Below are positions 1 through 7,004 of a DNA stretch of 64,000 nucleotides, one piece after another. The stretch's first letter is position 1, and each line of letters begins with the position of its first letter. The notes below the pieces were generated by a model. That model ran no database searches. It saw nothing but the letters and a program-made list of their open reading frames with translations, and was not told the DNA's origin. The translations under genes and the position numbers were made by a program. This stretch comes from Kitasatospora sp. NBC_00240 (GTDB lineage Bacteria > Actinomycetota > Actinomycetes > Streptomycetales > Streptomycetaceae). The DNA lies in assembly GCF_026342405.1 (NCBI RefSeq), contig NZ_JAPEMU010000001.1:3968001-4032000 (forward strand). The letters are read 5' to 3'.

Positions 1-163
1 GCCCTCGTACCTGCTGATCCACCGGGTGACGCTGAGCACCATCGGGGTGCTCTGCCAGCTCGGTGCCAACGCGCCGTTCCGTGCCGAGATGCTGGAGTGG
101 CTGCCCGGCTTCGCCCCGGCGACGGCGCCGGGCACCACCGCGGACGTGCTGAAGAAGCGCTGA
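1..163 (+). CDS. ABC1/AarF-family kinase-like protein, C-terminal fragment
   Basis: Only the last 53 codons are present; the gene enters from the left edge and stops with TGA at 161-163. The fragment has the ending seen in ABC1 (AarF/UbiB-like) kinase proteins, including the segment LLIHRVTLSTIGVLCQLGA and a tail ending in LKKR. ABC1 proteins are atypical kinases linked to quinone or lipid metabolism; the catalytic part lies outside the window, so function cannot be judged here. The neighbour supports the call: from memory, an ABC1 gene sits next to whiB7 in mycobacteria (Rv3197) and in Streptomyces. It converges on the wblC operon, with a shared hairpin between them. Confidence 0.75.
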   Translation, partial: PSYLLIHRVTLSTIGVLCQLGANAPFRAEMLEWLPGFAPATAPGTTADVLKKR

Positions 164-197
164 CCCGCCGTCCGGCCCGACGGCCGGCGCGCACGGC

Positions 198-233
198 GAT
201 GGCCGCTCCCCCTCGTTCGGGGGAGCGGCCATC
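198..233. terminator. Bidirectional hairpin between ABC1 gene and wblC operon
   Basis: A perfect inverted repeat, 15 bp per arm (198-212 and 219-233) around the six-base loop TCGTTC. It lies between two convergent genes and fits a shared terminator. There is no clear T-run, which is common for Streptomyces terminators. Confidence 0.8.
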
Positions 234-266
234 GGCATGACGGGGTGGAACGCTACGGGCCTGCGG

Positions 267-665
267 TCACATCACCGCGAGGGCCAGGGCCTTGCGGGCC
301 CGCAGGGAGGCCCGCTCGGCCTTCCGCATGAGCTTCTGGGCCCTGACGACCCGTAGGCCGAGGCGTTCGTGCTCGGCTTCCTGGAGGCGTTCCTGCATAT
401 GGGCACGAGCCAGGGATTCGTGGAGGAGTTGCATCTCAAGGGTCCTGTTCTGGATCTGAAGTTCGGTGGTCTGCTCTGCGCGGACGGTGGGATCGACGGC
501 GGCGGCGGTCATGTGGTGGTCCTGCTCGTGGTGCGGGCTCGGAAAGGGGATGCTGCGGGCTGCGTCCGCCTTGGCGGCGGCGAGGCGTACGGAGTGGCGC
601 AGGGCGCTGTCCAGCGGGGGCTGCTCTCCCCGGCGGACGGCCTCGGCACCGAGCGCGGGGTTCAC
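267..665 (-). CDS. Conserved coiled-coil protein coupled to wblC
   Basis: A 132-codon gene whose GTG start overlaps the wblC stop in the four bases GTGA, so translation is probably coupled to wblC. The C-terminal half is rich in Glu, Arg, Leu and Gln with heptad-like spacing and is predicted to form a long charged helix or coiled coil; it ends in a basic Arg/Lys/Ala segment. The N-terminal half is Pro/Ala-rich and looks disordered. I recognise no enzymatic motif. Being the second cistron after an antibiotic-responsive regulator suggests induction together with WblC. An alternative internal start (ATG near 512) would leave only the coiled-coil part. Confidence 0.65.
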   Translation of the reverse strand: MNPALGAEAVRRGEQPPLDSALRHSVRLAAAKADAARSIPFPSPHHEQDHHMTAAAVDPTVRAEQTTELQIQNRTLEMQLLHESLARAHMQERLQEAEHERLGLRVVRAQKLMRKAERASLRARKALALAVM

Positions 666-937
666 GCGACGGCCTCGGTCTTGCGCGGACGGCCACGGGG
701 ACGCTTCCGGGCCACGACGACACCCTGGACGAAGAGCTCGCCGCCCCAGACGCCCCACGGCTCGCGACGCTCCAGCGCACCGGCCAGGCAGGCCTCCTTG
801 ACCGGGCAGGTCCCACAGAGGGACTTCGCGTACTCGACGTCCGCCGGGGTCTCGGCGAAGAAGACCTCCGGGTCGAAGGCGCGGCACGGGATGGGAAGGC
901 CCAGGGCCTCGGCGTCGTCGATCGCGGTGAGCTGCAT
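662..937 (-). CDS. wblC: WhiB-family transcription factor WblC (WhiB7)
   Basis: A 91-residue Fe-S regulator of intrinsic antibiotic resistance, which works by binding the primary sigma factor at its target promoters. Visible features: four Cys that ligate the [4Fe-4S] cluster (one in PCRAF, three in the CGTC...C segment), the GVWGGE turn, and the C-terminal AT-hook RGRPRK that separates WhiB7/WblC from other Wbl proteins. I chose the ATG at 937 because GGAGG sits eight bases upstream and the length then matches the family; a GTG at 1030 would add 31 unsupported residues. A long attenuated leader lies upstream (see 1138-1234) and a coupled coiled-coil gene follows. Confidence 0.93.
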   Translation of the reverse strand: MQLTAIDDAEALGLPIPCRAFDPEVFFAETPADVEYAKSLCGTCPVKEACLAGALERREPWGVWGGELFVQGVVVARKRPRGRPRKTEAVA

Positions 938-1137
938 GAGAGATACCTCCGGGGGGTCGGCCTGGTCGGCCTTGGTGATCTGGTCTGTCGTCGGTACGGA
1001 CGGGAGGGGCGGTGTGATGACCGTGGACACTGTGGGCGTCTTCCTCGTCTTTTCAGTGGGTCCGGTTCAGCTGGCTGGTGGGGCCGAACCGGAGGCCCCG
1101 GGGGGCCTGGGTGGTCTTACGTACCGGACAAAACAGA

Positions 1138-1174
1138 AGGGCCGCGGATCCCGGTGTACGGGTTCCGCGGCCCT
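1138..1174 (-). terminator. Intrinsic terminator in the wblC leader (attenuator)
   Basis: An inverted repeat with 11-bp perfect arms (1138-1148 and 1164-1174) and an inner CCCG/CGGG pairing. On the minus strand it is followed by TTCTGTTTTG, a real U-rich tract that is rare in this genome. It lies about 200 bases before the wblC start and 24 bases after the leader ORF stop, so it could end transcription before wblC is read. Confidence 0.8.
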
Positions 1175-1234
1175 GGAGGGTGCCGACCTGATGCTGACTC
1201 AGGTGCGTTCTCTCCAGGGTTCAGGCCCGCGGAA
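1163..1234 (-). promoter_or_regulatory. Candidate antiterminator overlapping leader ORF end and terminator arm
   Basis: On the minus strand, bases 1234-1227 (TTCCGCGG) can pair with 1170-1163 (CCGCGGAA), and bases 1219-1212 (CCCTGGAG) with 1178-1171 (CTCCAGGG). This makes a 16-bp helix with one seven-base bulge. It uses the 5' arm of the terminator, so the two structures exclude each other. The upstream strand lies within the last codons of the leader ORF, where a terminating ribosome would block it. Confidence 0.65.
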
Positions 1235-1642
1235 GGCCCTGCTCCGGATGACCGAGGCGCCGATAAAGGCGGCCTTGGCCTGGTTGATCAGCTGCTCGTT
1301 CTGCTTCTGGGTGATTCCGGCACCGATGACCTGCGCATAGTCGCCATGCTTGGCGGCTGCTACTGCTGCCTTCGGTGCCTGGGTCGGTCGCTCGTCACGC
1401 AGTTCGCGGGACATGGCGTCCATCGCCCAGTCACGGGACAGACCCGTCTCGACGGCGCCGGCTCCCGTGCTGCCGCCAGTGTTCCCAAGGGCACTGACAA
1501 CGGGCACGACGGAGACAACGGTGGTGTCGAGACCCAGACCGGCCGCGGCAAGCGAGGCAAGAGCCCGCTCGGGGGCAACGCACAGGGAGGCAGCGGTGAC
1601 GGTCTGGCCAGTCAGTTTGGTGATCATCGTCTTGGTTTCCAC
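1199..1642 (-). CDS. Leader ORF of wblC (147 codons)
   Basis: A 147-residue ORF starting with GTG at 1642, with an excellent ribosome binding site (GGAGG, eight bases upstream). Codon use is gene-like although less GC-biased at third positions than the neighbours. The product is Ala/Thr-rich in the first half and has a charged helix (KQNEQLINQAKAAF) near the end; I recognise no family. It sits inside what looks like the wblC leader, between the putative wblC promoter near 1835 and the terminator at 1138-1174. I infer it is translated to sense ribosome-targeting drugs, as reported for shorter upstream ORFs in whiB7 leaders. It could instead encode an independent protein. Confidence 0.6.
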   Translation of the reverse strand: METKTMITKLTGQTVTAASLCVAPERALASLAAAGLGLDTTVVSVVPVVSALGNTGGSTGAGAVETGLSRDWAMDAMSRELRDERPTQAPKAAVAAAKHGDYAQVIGAGITQKQNEQLINQAKAAFIGASVIRSRAFRGPEPWRERT

Positions 1643-1834
1643 TGTCTTCGCCTCCTCTCGGCGTCTCGCGGTGCCCAGTTCCCCGGGCTCCGGCTGTTCG
1701 GATGTCTGTCTCGGTGAAGCTTCTTCTCGGCAAGGCTTGTGGTGACGCGCGGTGATACGCGTGACACGCAGGGGAAGGCCGTTTCAGGAGTGACCCCGTA
1801 CGGCTCGCGGTCTCGTCCCCTTGACCGCTCCGGC

Positions 1835-1873
1835 AGGCTATTGCGCTCCATGCACGGCGCGCAAACTATTTTT
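1835..1873 (-). promoter_or_regulatory. Putative WblC-dependent autoregulated promoter
   Basis: Minus-strand -35 TTGCGC (1864-1859), an 18-bp spacer and -10 TAGCCT (1840-1835). An AT-rich block AAAAATAG (1873-1866) lies directly upstream of the -35. This matches the known WhiB7 target architecture, where the AT-hook contacts AT-rich DNA next to the -35. Transcription would start near 1828 and give a leader of almost 900 bases. Confidence 0.55.
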
Positions 1874-1906
1874 CCGGCGAGTTTTGAAGTGCCCGCCGCA
1901 AGCGGC

Positions 1907-4156
1907 TCAGGCCGGCTCGTCCGACGTGTCGTCCGGAGCCTCTTCCGAGTCTGCCTCGGGCTCTTCCCCCGCACACAACGAGAGCACGGCGGCCCCGTAC
2001 TTGTCCAGCTTCATGGCGCCCACGCCCGAGATGACGGCCAGCTCGCGCTCGTTGGCGGGCACGTCCTCGGCGATGGCCATCAGGGTGGCGTCGGTGAAGA
2101 CCACGTAGGCCGGCGCGCCCTGCTTCCTGGCCTGGCCGGCCCGCCATTCGCGCAGCCGCTCGAACAGGGCCTCGTCCATCGAGGACGGGCAGCTCTCGCA
2201 GCGGCGCAGCTTGCGCTCGACGGCCTCGGTCAGGGTGCGGTCGCAGACGCGGCACTTGACCGGACCGCGCGCCTTGCGGGCCGCCGGGCGCCCCTCGCCG
2301 AACTCGACACCACCGCGCCCGCCCCGGGCGCCGGAGCGCGAGCCGGGCGCGCCCGAACCGGGGCGCAGCCCGTCCAGGAACCGGGTGGGCTTGCGGCTGG
2401 CCCGGCCGCCCGGGGACCGGGAGAGGGACCAGGAGAGGGAGAGGTTGCGCCGGGCCCGGGTGACCCCCACGTAGAGCAGCCGGCGCTCCTCCTCCACCTG
2501 CTCGTCGGTCTTGGCGTAGATGATCGGCATGGTGCCCTCGGTGAGGCCGACCAGGAAGACGGCGTCCCATTCCAGGCCCTTGGCGGCGTGCAGCGAGGCC
2601 AGGGTGACACCTTCGACCGCCGGGGCGTGCTGGGCGGCCGCCCGGGCGTCCAGCTCGGCCACGTAGGCGCTCAGGTCGCCGCTCTCGCCGGCCTTGTGCC
2701 GGGCCGCCTCGAACTCCTCGGCGAGCCGGACCAGCGCGGCCAGCGACTCCCAGCGCTCGCGGACCGCGCCGGAGCCGCCCGGCGGGGTCGCGGTGAAGCC
2801 CCGGGTGGCCAGCACCGCGCGGACCTGCGAGGCCAGGTCGGGTGCGTCGGCGGTGAGCGGGTCGGAGCCGGCCCGGGCGGCGCCCTTCAGCAGGACCCCG
2901 GCCTCCCGGACCTCGGGCCGCTCGAAGAACCGCTCGGCGCCCTTCAGCTGGTACGAGATGCCGAGGTCGGCCAGCGCCTGCTCGTAGACCTCGGACATGC
3001 CGTTGGTACGGAACAGCACCGCGATCTCGCTGGCCCGGCAGCCGCCGCGCTCGGCGGGCAGGGCCAGCAGGTCCTTGATCCGGTGCGCGGTGCTCTCGGC
3101 CTCGGTGGGCTCGTCCGCGTACTCCACGTAGACCGGCTCCGGGCCGGCCTCGCGCTGCGAGACCAGTTCCAGCCGGTGCTGGGCGGCCTGGCCCTTGGCC
3201 TGGGCCAGCAGGCCGTTGGCGAGGTGCACCACCTGCGGGGTGGAGCGGTAGTCGCGGACCAGCTTCACCACCGTGGCCTCGGGGTGGCGGGTGCGGAAGT
3301 TCAGCAGGTAGTCGGGGGTGGCGCCGGTGAAGGAGTAGATGGTCTGGCTGGCGTCGCCGACCACGCAGAGACTGGCGCCCGGGCCGGTCCACTGGTCGAG
3401 CAGGCGCTGCTGGAGCGGGGAGACGTCCTGGTACTCGTCCACCGTGAAGTGCCGGTACTGGGCGCGGACCCGGTCGGCGATCTCCGGGCGCTCCTCCAGG
3501 ATCGCGGCGGTCAGCAGCAGGACGTCCTCGAAGTCCATGACGTCCCGCTCGCGCTTGGTCTGCTCGTAGGTGGCGTAGACCCGGGCGATCTCGGCCGGGT
3601 CGCGCGGGGCCTCGCGGCCGGCCTTGAGGACGGCGGCCGCGTAGTCGTCGGGGACGATCTGGGTGACCTTGGCCCACTCGATCTCGCCGGTGAGGTCGCG
3701 CAGCTCGGTGCGCTGGACCCGCAGGCCGCAGCGCCCGGCCGCCTCCGCGACCAGCTGGACCTTGCGCTCCAGCAGCCGGGGCACCACGCCGCCGATCGCG
3801 CGCGGCCAGAAGTACTGGAGCTGGCGCAGCGCGGCCGAGTGGAAGGTCCGGGCCTGGACGCCCTCGGCGCCGAGCTCGCGCAGCCGGCCGCGCATCTCGC
3901 CGGCGGCGCGGGCGGTGAAGGTGACGGCGAGCACCTGCTGCGGCTGGTAGACGCCGCTGCGCACGCCGTAGGCGATCCGGTGGGTGATGGCCCGGGTCTT
4001 GCCCGTCCCGGCGCCGGCCAGGACGCAGACCGGGCCGTGCAGGGCGGTGGCGACGGCCCGCTGCTCCGGGTCGAGCCCGGCCAGCACGGCGTCGGCGCCG
4101 ACGGGGGCCGGGCGGTCGTCGTCGTACGGGCTGCCGCTCAAGAGGTCTTCCTGCAT
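1907..4156 (-). CDS. uvrD2: UvrD2-type superfamily I DNA helicase with HRDC domain
   Basis: A 749-residue ATP-dependent 3'-5' DNA helicase. Motifs in order: Walker A GAGTGKT at about residues 48-54, DEYQD (motif II) in the first helicase half, motif VI VGVTRARR, then a tetracysteine zinc module (CRVCDRTL...CESC) and a C-terminal HRDC domain. The last two define actinobacterial UvrD2 as against PcrA/UvrD1. The ATG at 4156 has AGAGG eight bases upstream; an in-frame ATG at 4165 sits too close to that site. The location next to wblC and mrx1 repeats the mycobacterial order (Rv3198c). Roles in DNA repair and recombination are known for the family. Confidence 0.93.
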   Translation of the reverse strand: MQEDLLSGSPYDDDRPAPVGADAVLAGLDPEQRAVATALHGPVCVLAGAGTGKTRAITHRIAYGVRSGVYQPQQVLAVTFTARAAGEMRGRLRELGAEGVQARTFHSAALRQLQYFWPRAIGGVVPRLLERKVQLVAEAAGRCGLRVQRTELRDLTGEIEWAKVTQIVPDDYAAAVLKAGREAPRDPAEIARVYATYEQTKRERDVMDFEDVLLLTAAILEERPEIADRVRAQYRHFTVDEYQDVSPLQQRLLDQWTGPGASLCVVGDASQTIYSFTGATPDYLLNFRTRHPEATVVKLVRDYRSTPQVVHLANGLLAQAKGQAAQHRLELVSQREAGPEPVYVEYADEPTEAESTAHRIKDLLALPAERGGCRASEIAVLFRTNGMSEVYEQALADLGISYQLKGAERFFERPEVREAGVLLKGAARAGSDPLTADAPDLASQVRAVLATRGFTATPPGGSGAVRERWESLAALVRLAEEFEAARHKAGESGDLSAYVAELDARAAAQHAPAVEGVTLASLHAAKGLEWDAVFLVGLTEGTMPIIYAKTDEQVEEERRLLYVGVTRARRNLSLSWSLSRSPGGRASRKPTRFLDGLRPGSGAPGSRSGARGGRGGVEFGEGRPAARKARGPVKCRVCDRTLTEAVERKLRRCESCPSSMDEALFERLREWRAGQARKQGAPAYVVFTDATLMAIAEDVPANERELAVISGVGAMKLDKYGAAVLSLCAGEEPEADSEEAPDDTSDEPA

Positions 4157-4400
4157 GCAGTCCATCCTCTCAGCCCGGCGGGGGCTTACGGCCGGTCGCG
4201 GGTGCGAACGGTCCGGACATCCTGGCAGGGCGGGGTGACAGCGGCGGAAAGTTGTCCACAGACCTGGTACGACCGGAGGATGATCCCTTCGCCGCCCGGC
4301 GCGCGTACTCGCGGTCACGCCCGGCGCACGCGGAATGACCGAGTCGTGCCGTGCGTTCACTCCGGAGACCGCACGCCCCCTCCCGAAGGAGACCCCACCG

Positions 4401-4658
4401 ATGTCCGGCAGCGTCACGATGTACAGCACGACCTGGTGCGGGTACTGCACCCGGCTCAAGGGCCAGCTGCAGCGCGAGGGGATCGGCTACACCGAGATCA
4501 ACATCGAGGACGACCCGGCGTCGGCGACCTTCGTCGAGTCGGTGAACAACGGCAACCAGGTGGTCCCGACGGTGCTGGTGACCCCGGCCGGCGGTGGCGA
4601 GCAGATCGTGATGACCAACCCGAGCCTGCGTCAGGTCCAGGCCGCGCTGGCGGGCTGA
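4401..4658 (+). CDS. mrx1: Mycoredoxin (glutaredoxin-like, mycothiol-dependent)
   Basis: An 85-residue thioredoxin-fold protein with the redox motif TTWCGYC near the N-terminus, the cis-Pro segment VVPTVL and a C-terminal glutaredoxin helix. Mycoredoxins reduce S-mycothiolated proteins with electrons from mycothiol, the actinobacterial replacement for glutathione. The ATG at 4401 has AAGGAG nine bases upstream. The gene is divergent from uvrD2, as in mycobacteria (Rv3198A, from memory). It acts in the cytosol. The family call is secure; the mycothiol link rests on phylum and synteny. Confidence 0.9.
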   Translation: MSGSVTMYSTTWCGYCTRLKGQLQREGIGYTEINIEDDPASATFVESVNNGNQVVPTVLVTPAGGGEQIVMTNPSLRQVQAALAG

Positions 4659-4666
4659 GCCGCTCC

Positions 4667-4717
4667 CGGACGGGTGGGGGCCCCGCGGTCCCTGACCGCG
4701 GGGCCCCCACCCGTCCG
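4667..4717. terminator. Strong bidirectional terminator after mrx1
   Basis: A 24-bp perfect stem (4667-4690 and 4694-4717) with loop CCT, placed between convergent mrx1 and the GntR gene. Confidence 0.9.
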
Positions 4718-4781
4718 CCCGGGCTCGCCCCTGCGCGGGGCTCGTGCCCGGCCGTCGGCGGCGCCCTCCCTCAGGGCGGGG

Positions 4782-5651
4782 TCAGGAGACGTCCGCGCGG
4801 ACGCTGTCGGCCGCGCGCAGCTCCGTCCGGGCGGTGTCGACCGGCGTGGCCGGCGCGGGCAGCGTGGTCCGCGCCCCGAGGTCGCCGATGCCGTAGACCA
4901 GCCGGCAGCGGTCCGCCGAGTAGCGCGTCTCGATCACCCGGACCGGCCCGCGCCGGTCGTAGGTGACCCGGGTCTGCACCACCAGGGGCACCCCGGGGCC
5001 GCCCTGGAACCACTGGGCCTCCTCCGGCCCGGGCATCCGCGCGACCATGTGGTCCACCGCGCCGATCTCGGTGCGGCCGAGCGCGGCGAGCACCGCCTCG
5101 TCCCCGCCCTCGACCTGGTCGGGCTCCATCAGCGGGGTGCCGGCGGCCAGTCCGGCGCGGTAGTGGCTCTCCTCGATCGAGTAGGGCTCCCGGTCCAGCA
5201 TCCGCAGCTGGCGGCGCACCACGATCGCCTCGCCCGGCCGCAGTCCGAGCCGTTCGGCGATGTCCACCCGGGCCCGGACGATCAGCATCTCGAAGTCGGA
5301 CGTCAACTCCCGGCCCGCCTCGACGGCCTCTTTCGTGTAGATGTCGGTGGGCGCGGCCAGGCAGTCCCGCTGCCCGGGCAGCAGGCTGGGCCCGTACGCG
5401 CGGTGGTCCAGCACGGGGTGCTCCCGCAGGTAGGTGCCCTTGCCCTGGAGCCGGACCAGCCGGCCCTCGTTGACCAGCACGTCCACCGCCAGCCGGACGG
5501 TGTTGCGGGCCACCCCGTACTGCTTCTCCAGCTCGCCCTCGACCGGCAGGGGGTCGTCGGCGGTGAACTCGCCGGCGGCGATCCGGCGGCGCAGGTCCGC
5601 CGCGAGCCTCTGGTACTTGGGGGATTGGGCACTGCCCCGTGGGATTGTCAC
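4782..5651 (-). CDS. GntR-family regulator with UTRA ligand domain (HutC subfamily)
   Basis: A 289-residue repressor. The N-terminus holds a GntR winged helix (KYQRLAADLRRRI, LPVEGELEKQYGV, ARNTVRLAVDVL); the rest is a UTRA domain that binds a small effector (IVVRRQLRMLDREPYSIEES region). The ligand cannot be read from sequence and no catabolic operon is adjacent. The GTG at 5651 has no ribosome binding site, but a promoter whose -10 ends seven bases before it is visible, so the mRNA is probably leaderless. The gene is flanked by hairpins on both sides and is likely monocistronic. Confidence 0.85.
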   Translation of the reverse strand: MTIPRGSAQSPKYQRLAADLRRRIAAGEFTADDPLPVEGELEKQYGVARNTVRLAVDVLVNEGRLVRLQGKGTYLREHPVLDHRAYGPSLLPGQRDCLAAPTDIYTKEAVEAGRELTSDFEMLIVRARVDIAERLGLRPGEAIVVRRQLRMLDREPYSIEESHYRAGLAAGTPLMEPDQVEGGDEAVLAALGRTEIGAVDHMVARMPGPEEAQWFQGGPGVPLVVQTRVTYDRRGPVRVIETRYSADRCRLVYGIGDLGARTTLPAPATPVDTARTELRAADSVRADVS

Positions 5652-5658
5652 CCAAGTG

Positions 5659-5687
5659 AATGTAGCGATCGGGCTTCGTCGATTTCA
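5659..5687 (-). promoter_or_regulatory. Leaderless promoter of the GntR gene
   Basis: Minus strand: -35 TGAAAT (5687-5682), a 17-bp spacer and -10 TACATT (5664-5659), then seven bases to the GTG start codon. The spacing predicts that transcription starts at the start codon. Confidence 0.5.
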
Positions 5688-5917
5688 GCCGAACCCGCCG
5701 GAACCGGCCGATCCGGAGGATTCCCCGATTGCTCCCGGCCGGGCCGGGCAGAACCGGTCGGACGGCCTCCGGAACACCGCCGGGGTGATTGCGCCGGCAT
5801 TTCCGGTGTCCCGGCCGGTGTGGGCCGGGGCAGCGGCGGCGGGGCGGTGACCTGTGCCGTACCCCGGACCGGCCGGACCGGGCGGCGGCCCTTCCCCGCC
5901 GGCCCGGAAAGCGGGCA

Positions 5918-5960
5918 GGAAATAGGGGCGCTCTGGCCATAGCCACGCGCCCCTATTTCC
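5918..5960 (-). terminator. Inverted repeat downstream of nudC; rest of 5652-6024 empty
   Basis: Fourteen-base perfect arms (5918-5931 and 5947-5960), an AT-containing stem with a 15-base loop. It lies 65 bases after the nudC stop and is most likely its terminator, although the long loop would also suit a protein binding site. In the remainder of the gap (5652-6024) I see only the GntR promoter. Confidence 0.55.
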
Positions 5961-6024
5961 AATCATGCGCCCCTTCGTGGACAACCGAAGGCGCGATACC
6001 GCCGCCGCTGCCGGCGGGTCGTGA

Positions 6025-6966
6025 CTACCAGCGCGCGGCCGCCGGGAGCGGCTCGCCGTACCAGAGCTCGACCAGGTGCCGGGCGATCGAGATCCCCGAC
6101 GGCGGCAGGATCTCCCCCGACGCCATGCCGGCCCGCAGCTCCTCGCGGGAGACCCAGCGCGCCTCGGCCAGCTCCTCGCCGTCCACCGTGATCGCGGTGC
6201 CGGCCGGATCGGCCTTCCCCATGAAGCCCAGCATCAGGCTGCTCGGGAACGGCCACGGCTGGCTCGCCACGTACGAGACCTCGGCGACCCGGACACCCGC
6301 CTCCTCGAAGACCTCCCGGGCGACCGCCGCCTCGATCGACTCGCCGGGCTCGACGAAACCGGCCAGGGTCGACCAGCGGCCCTCCGGCCAGATCGCCTGC
6401 CGGCCCAGCAGGCAGCGGTCCTGCTCGTCGGTGATCATCATGATCACCGCCGGGTCGGTGCGCGGGTAGTGCTCCGCCGCGCAGGAGGTGCAGCGCCGCA
6501 GGTGACCGGCCCCGGCCTTCTCGGTCGGGTGGCCGCAGCGCGAGCAGAAGCTGTGCAGGCGGTGCCAGTGCTCCAGCGCGACCGCGTGCACCAGCAGCCC
6601 GGCGTCGCGGTCGGAGAGCATCGCCCCCACCTCGCGCAGTCCGGCCGGCCGGGCGTCGCCGTCGAGGCGGCCCGGCAGGGTCTCGCCGGTCAGCGCGAAG
6701 TAGGAGACGCCGTCGTCGTCGGTGCCGAGGAAGTAGCGGTCGCCGTTCTGCGGCGCCTCGAAGGAGGGCAGCAGCACCAGCTCGGTGCCCTCCTCGGTGT
6801 CCACCACGAAGGCCTCGCCGCCGGCGATCGGCAGCACCTTGGTGGTGGGGTGGCTCCAGGCCGCCGCGAGCCAGGGCTCGTCGACCCGGTGCTGCGCGGC
6901 ACGGTCGACACCGGCCCTGGCCAGGGCGAGGGCCTTCGGACGTTCGGTCTCAGGCACGGTGCTCAC
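6025..6966 (-). CDS. nudC: NADH pyrophosphatase / NAD-RNA decapping hydrolase
   Basis: A 313-residue Nudix hydrolase that splits NAD(H) into NMN(H) and AMP; the family also removes NAD caps from RNA. Visible: a zinc ribbon (CSRCG...CTSC) at mid-protein, the Nudix box (GFVEPGES...REVFEEAGV) and the NudC hallmark SQPWPFPSS just after it. The start at 6966 is GTG with a weak ribosome binding site; a second GTG three codons on is possible. It lies 38 bases after the M20 peptidase gene on the same strand, so the two are probably cotranscribed. Confidence 0.93.
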   Translation of the reverse strand: MSTVPETERPKALALARAGVDRAAQHRVDEPWLAAAWSHPTTKVLPIAGGEAFVVDTEEGTELVLLPSFEAPQNGDRYFLGTDDDGVSYFALTGETLPGRLDGDARPAGLREVGAMLSDRDAGLLVHAVALEHWHRLHSFCSRCGHPTEKAGAGHLRRCTSCAAEHYPRTDPAVIMMITDEQDRCLLGRQAIWPEGRWSTLAGFVEPGESIEAAVAREVFEEAGVRVAEVSYVASQPWPFPSSLMLGFMGKADPAGTAITVDGEELAEARWVSREELRAGMASGEILPPSGISIARHLVELWYGEPLPAAARW

Positions 6967-7004
6967 TTAAGGTTCCATCCCCACGTGAAGAATCGTCAGG
7001 TCCG

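Noticed and set aside
662..1030. Longer wblC form starting at GTG 1030
   Set aside because: It adds 31 residues not typical of WhiB7 proteins; the ATG at 937 has a better ribosome binding site and gives the family length.
1741..1764. Apparent palindrome around GTGACGCGCGGTGATACGCGTGAC
   Set aside because: The arms are mirror-like rather than reverse-complementary, so it is not a true inverted repeat.
1739..4966. Very long plus-strand open frame (over 1000 codons) opposite uvrD2
   Set aside because: It is antisense to a clear helicase gene and translates to Gly/Ala/Arg/Gln-rich strings with no domain. Such frames are an effect of the GC-rich codon bias; the same holds for the long antisense frames over adnA, adnB, the M20 peptidase and the ABC permease.
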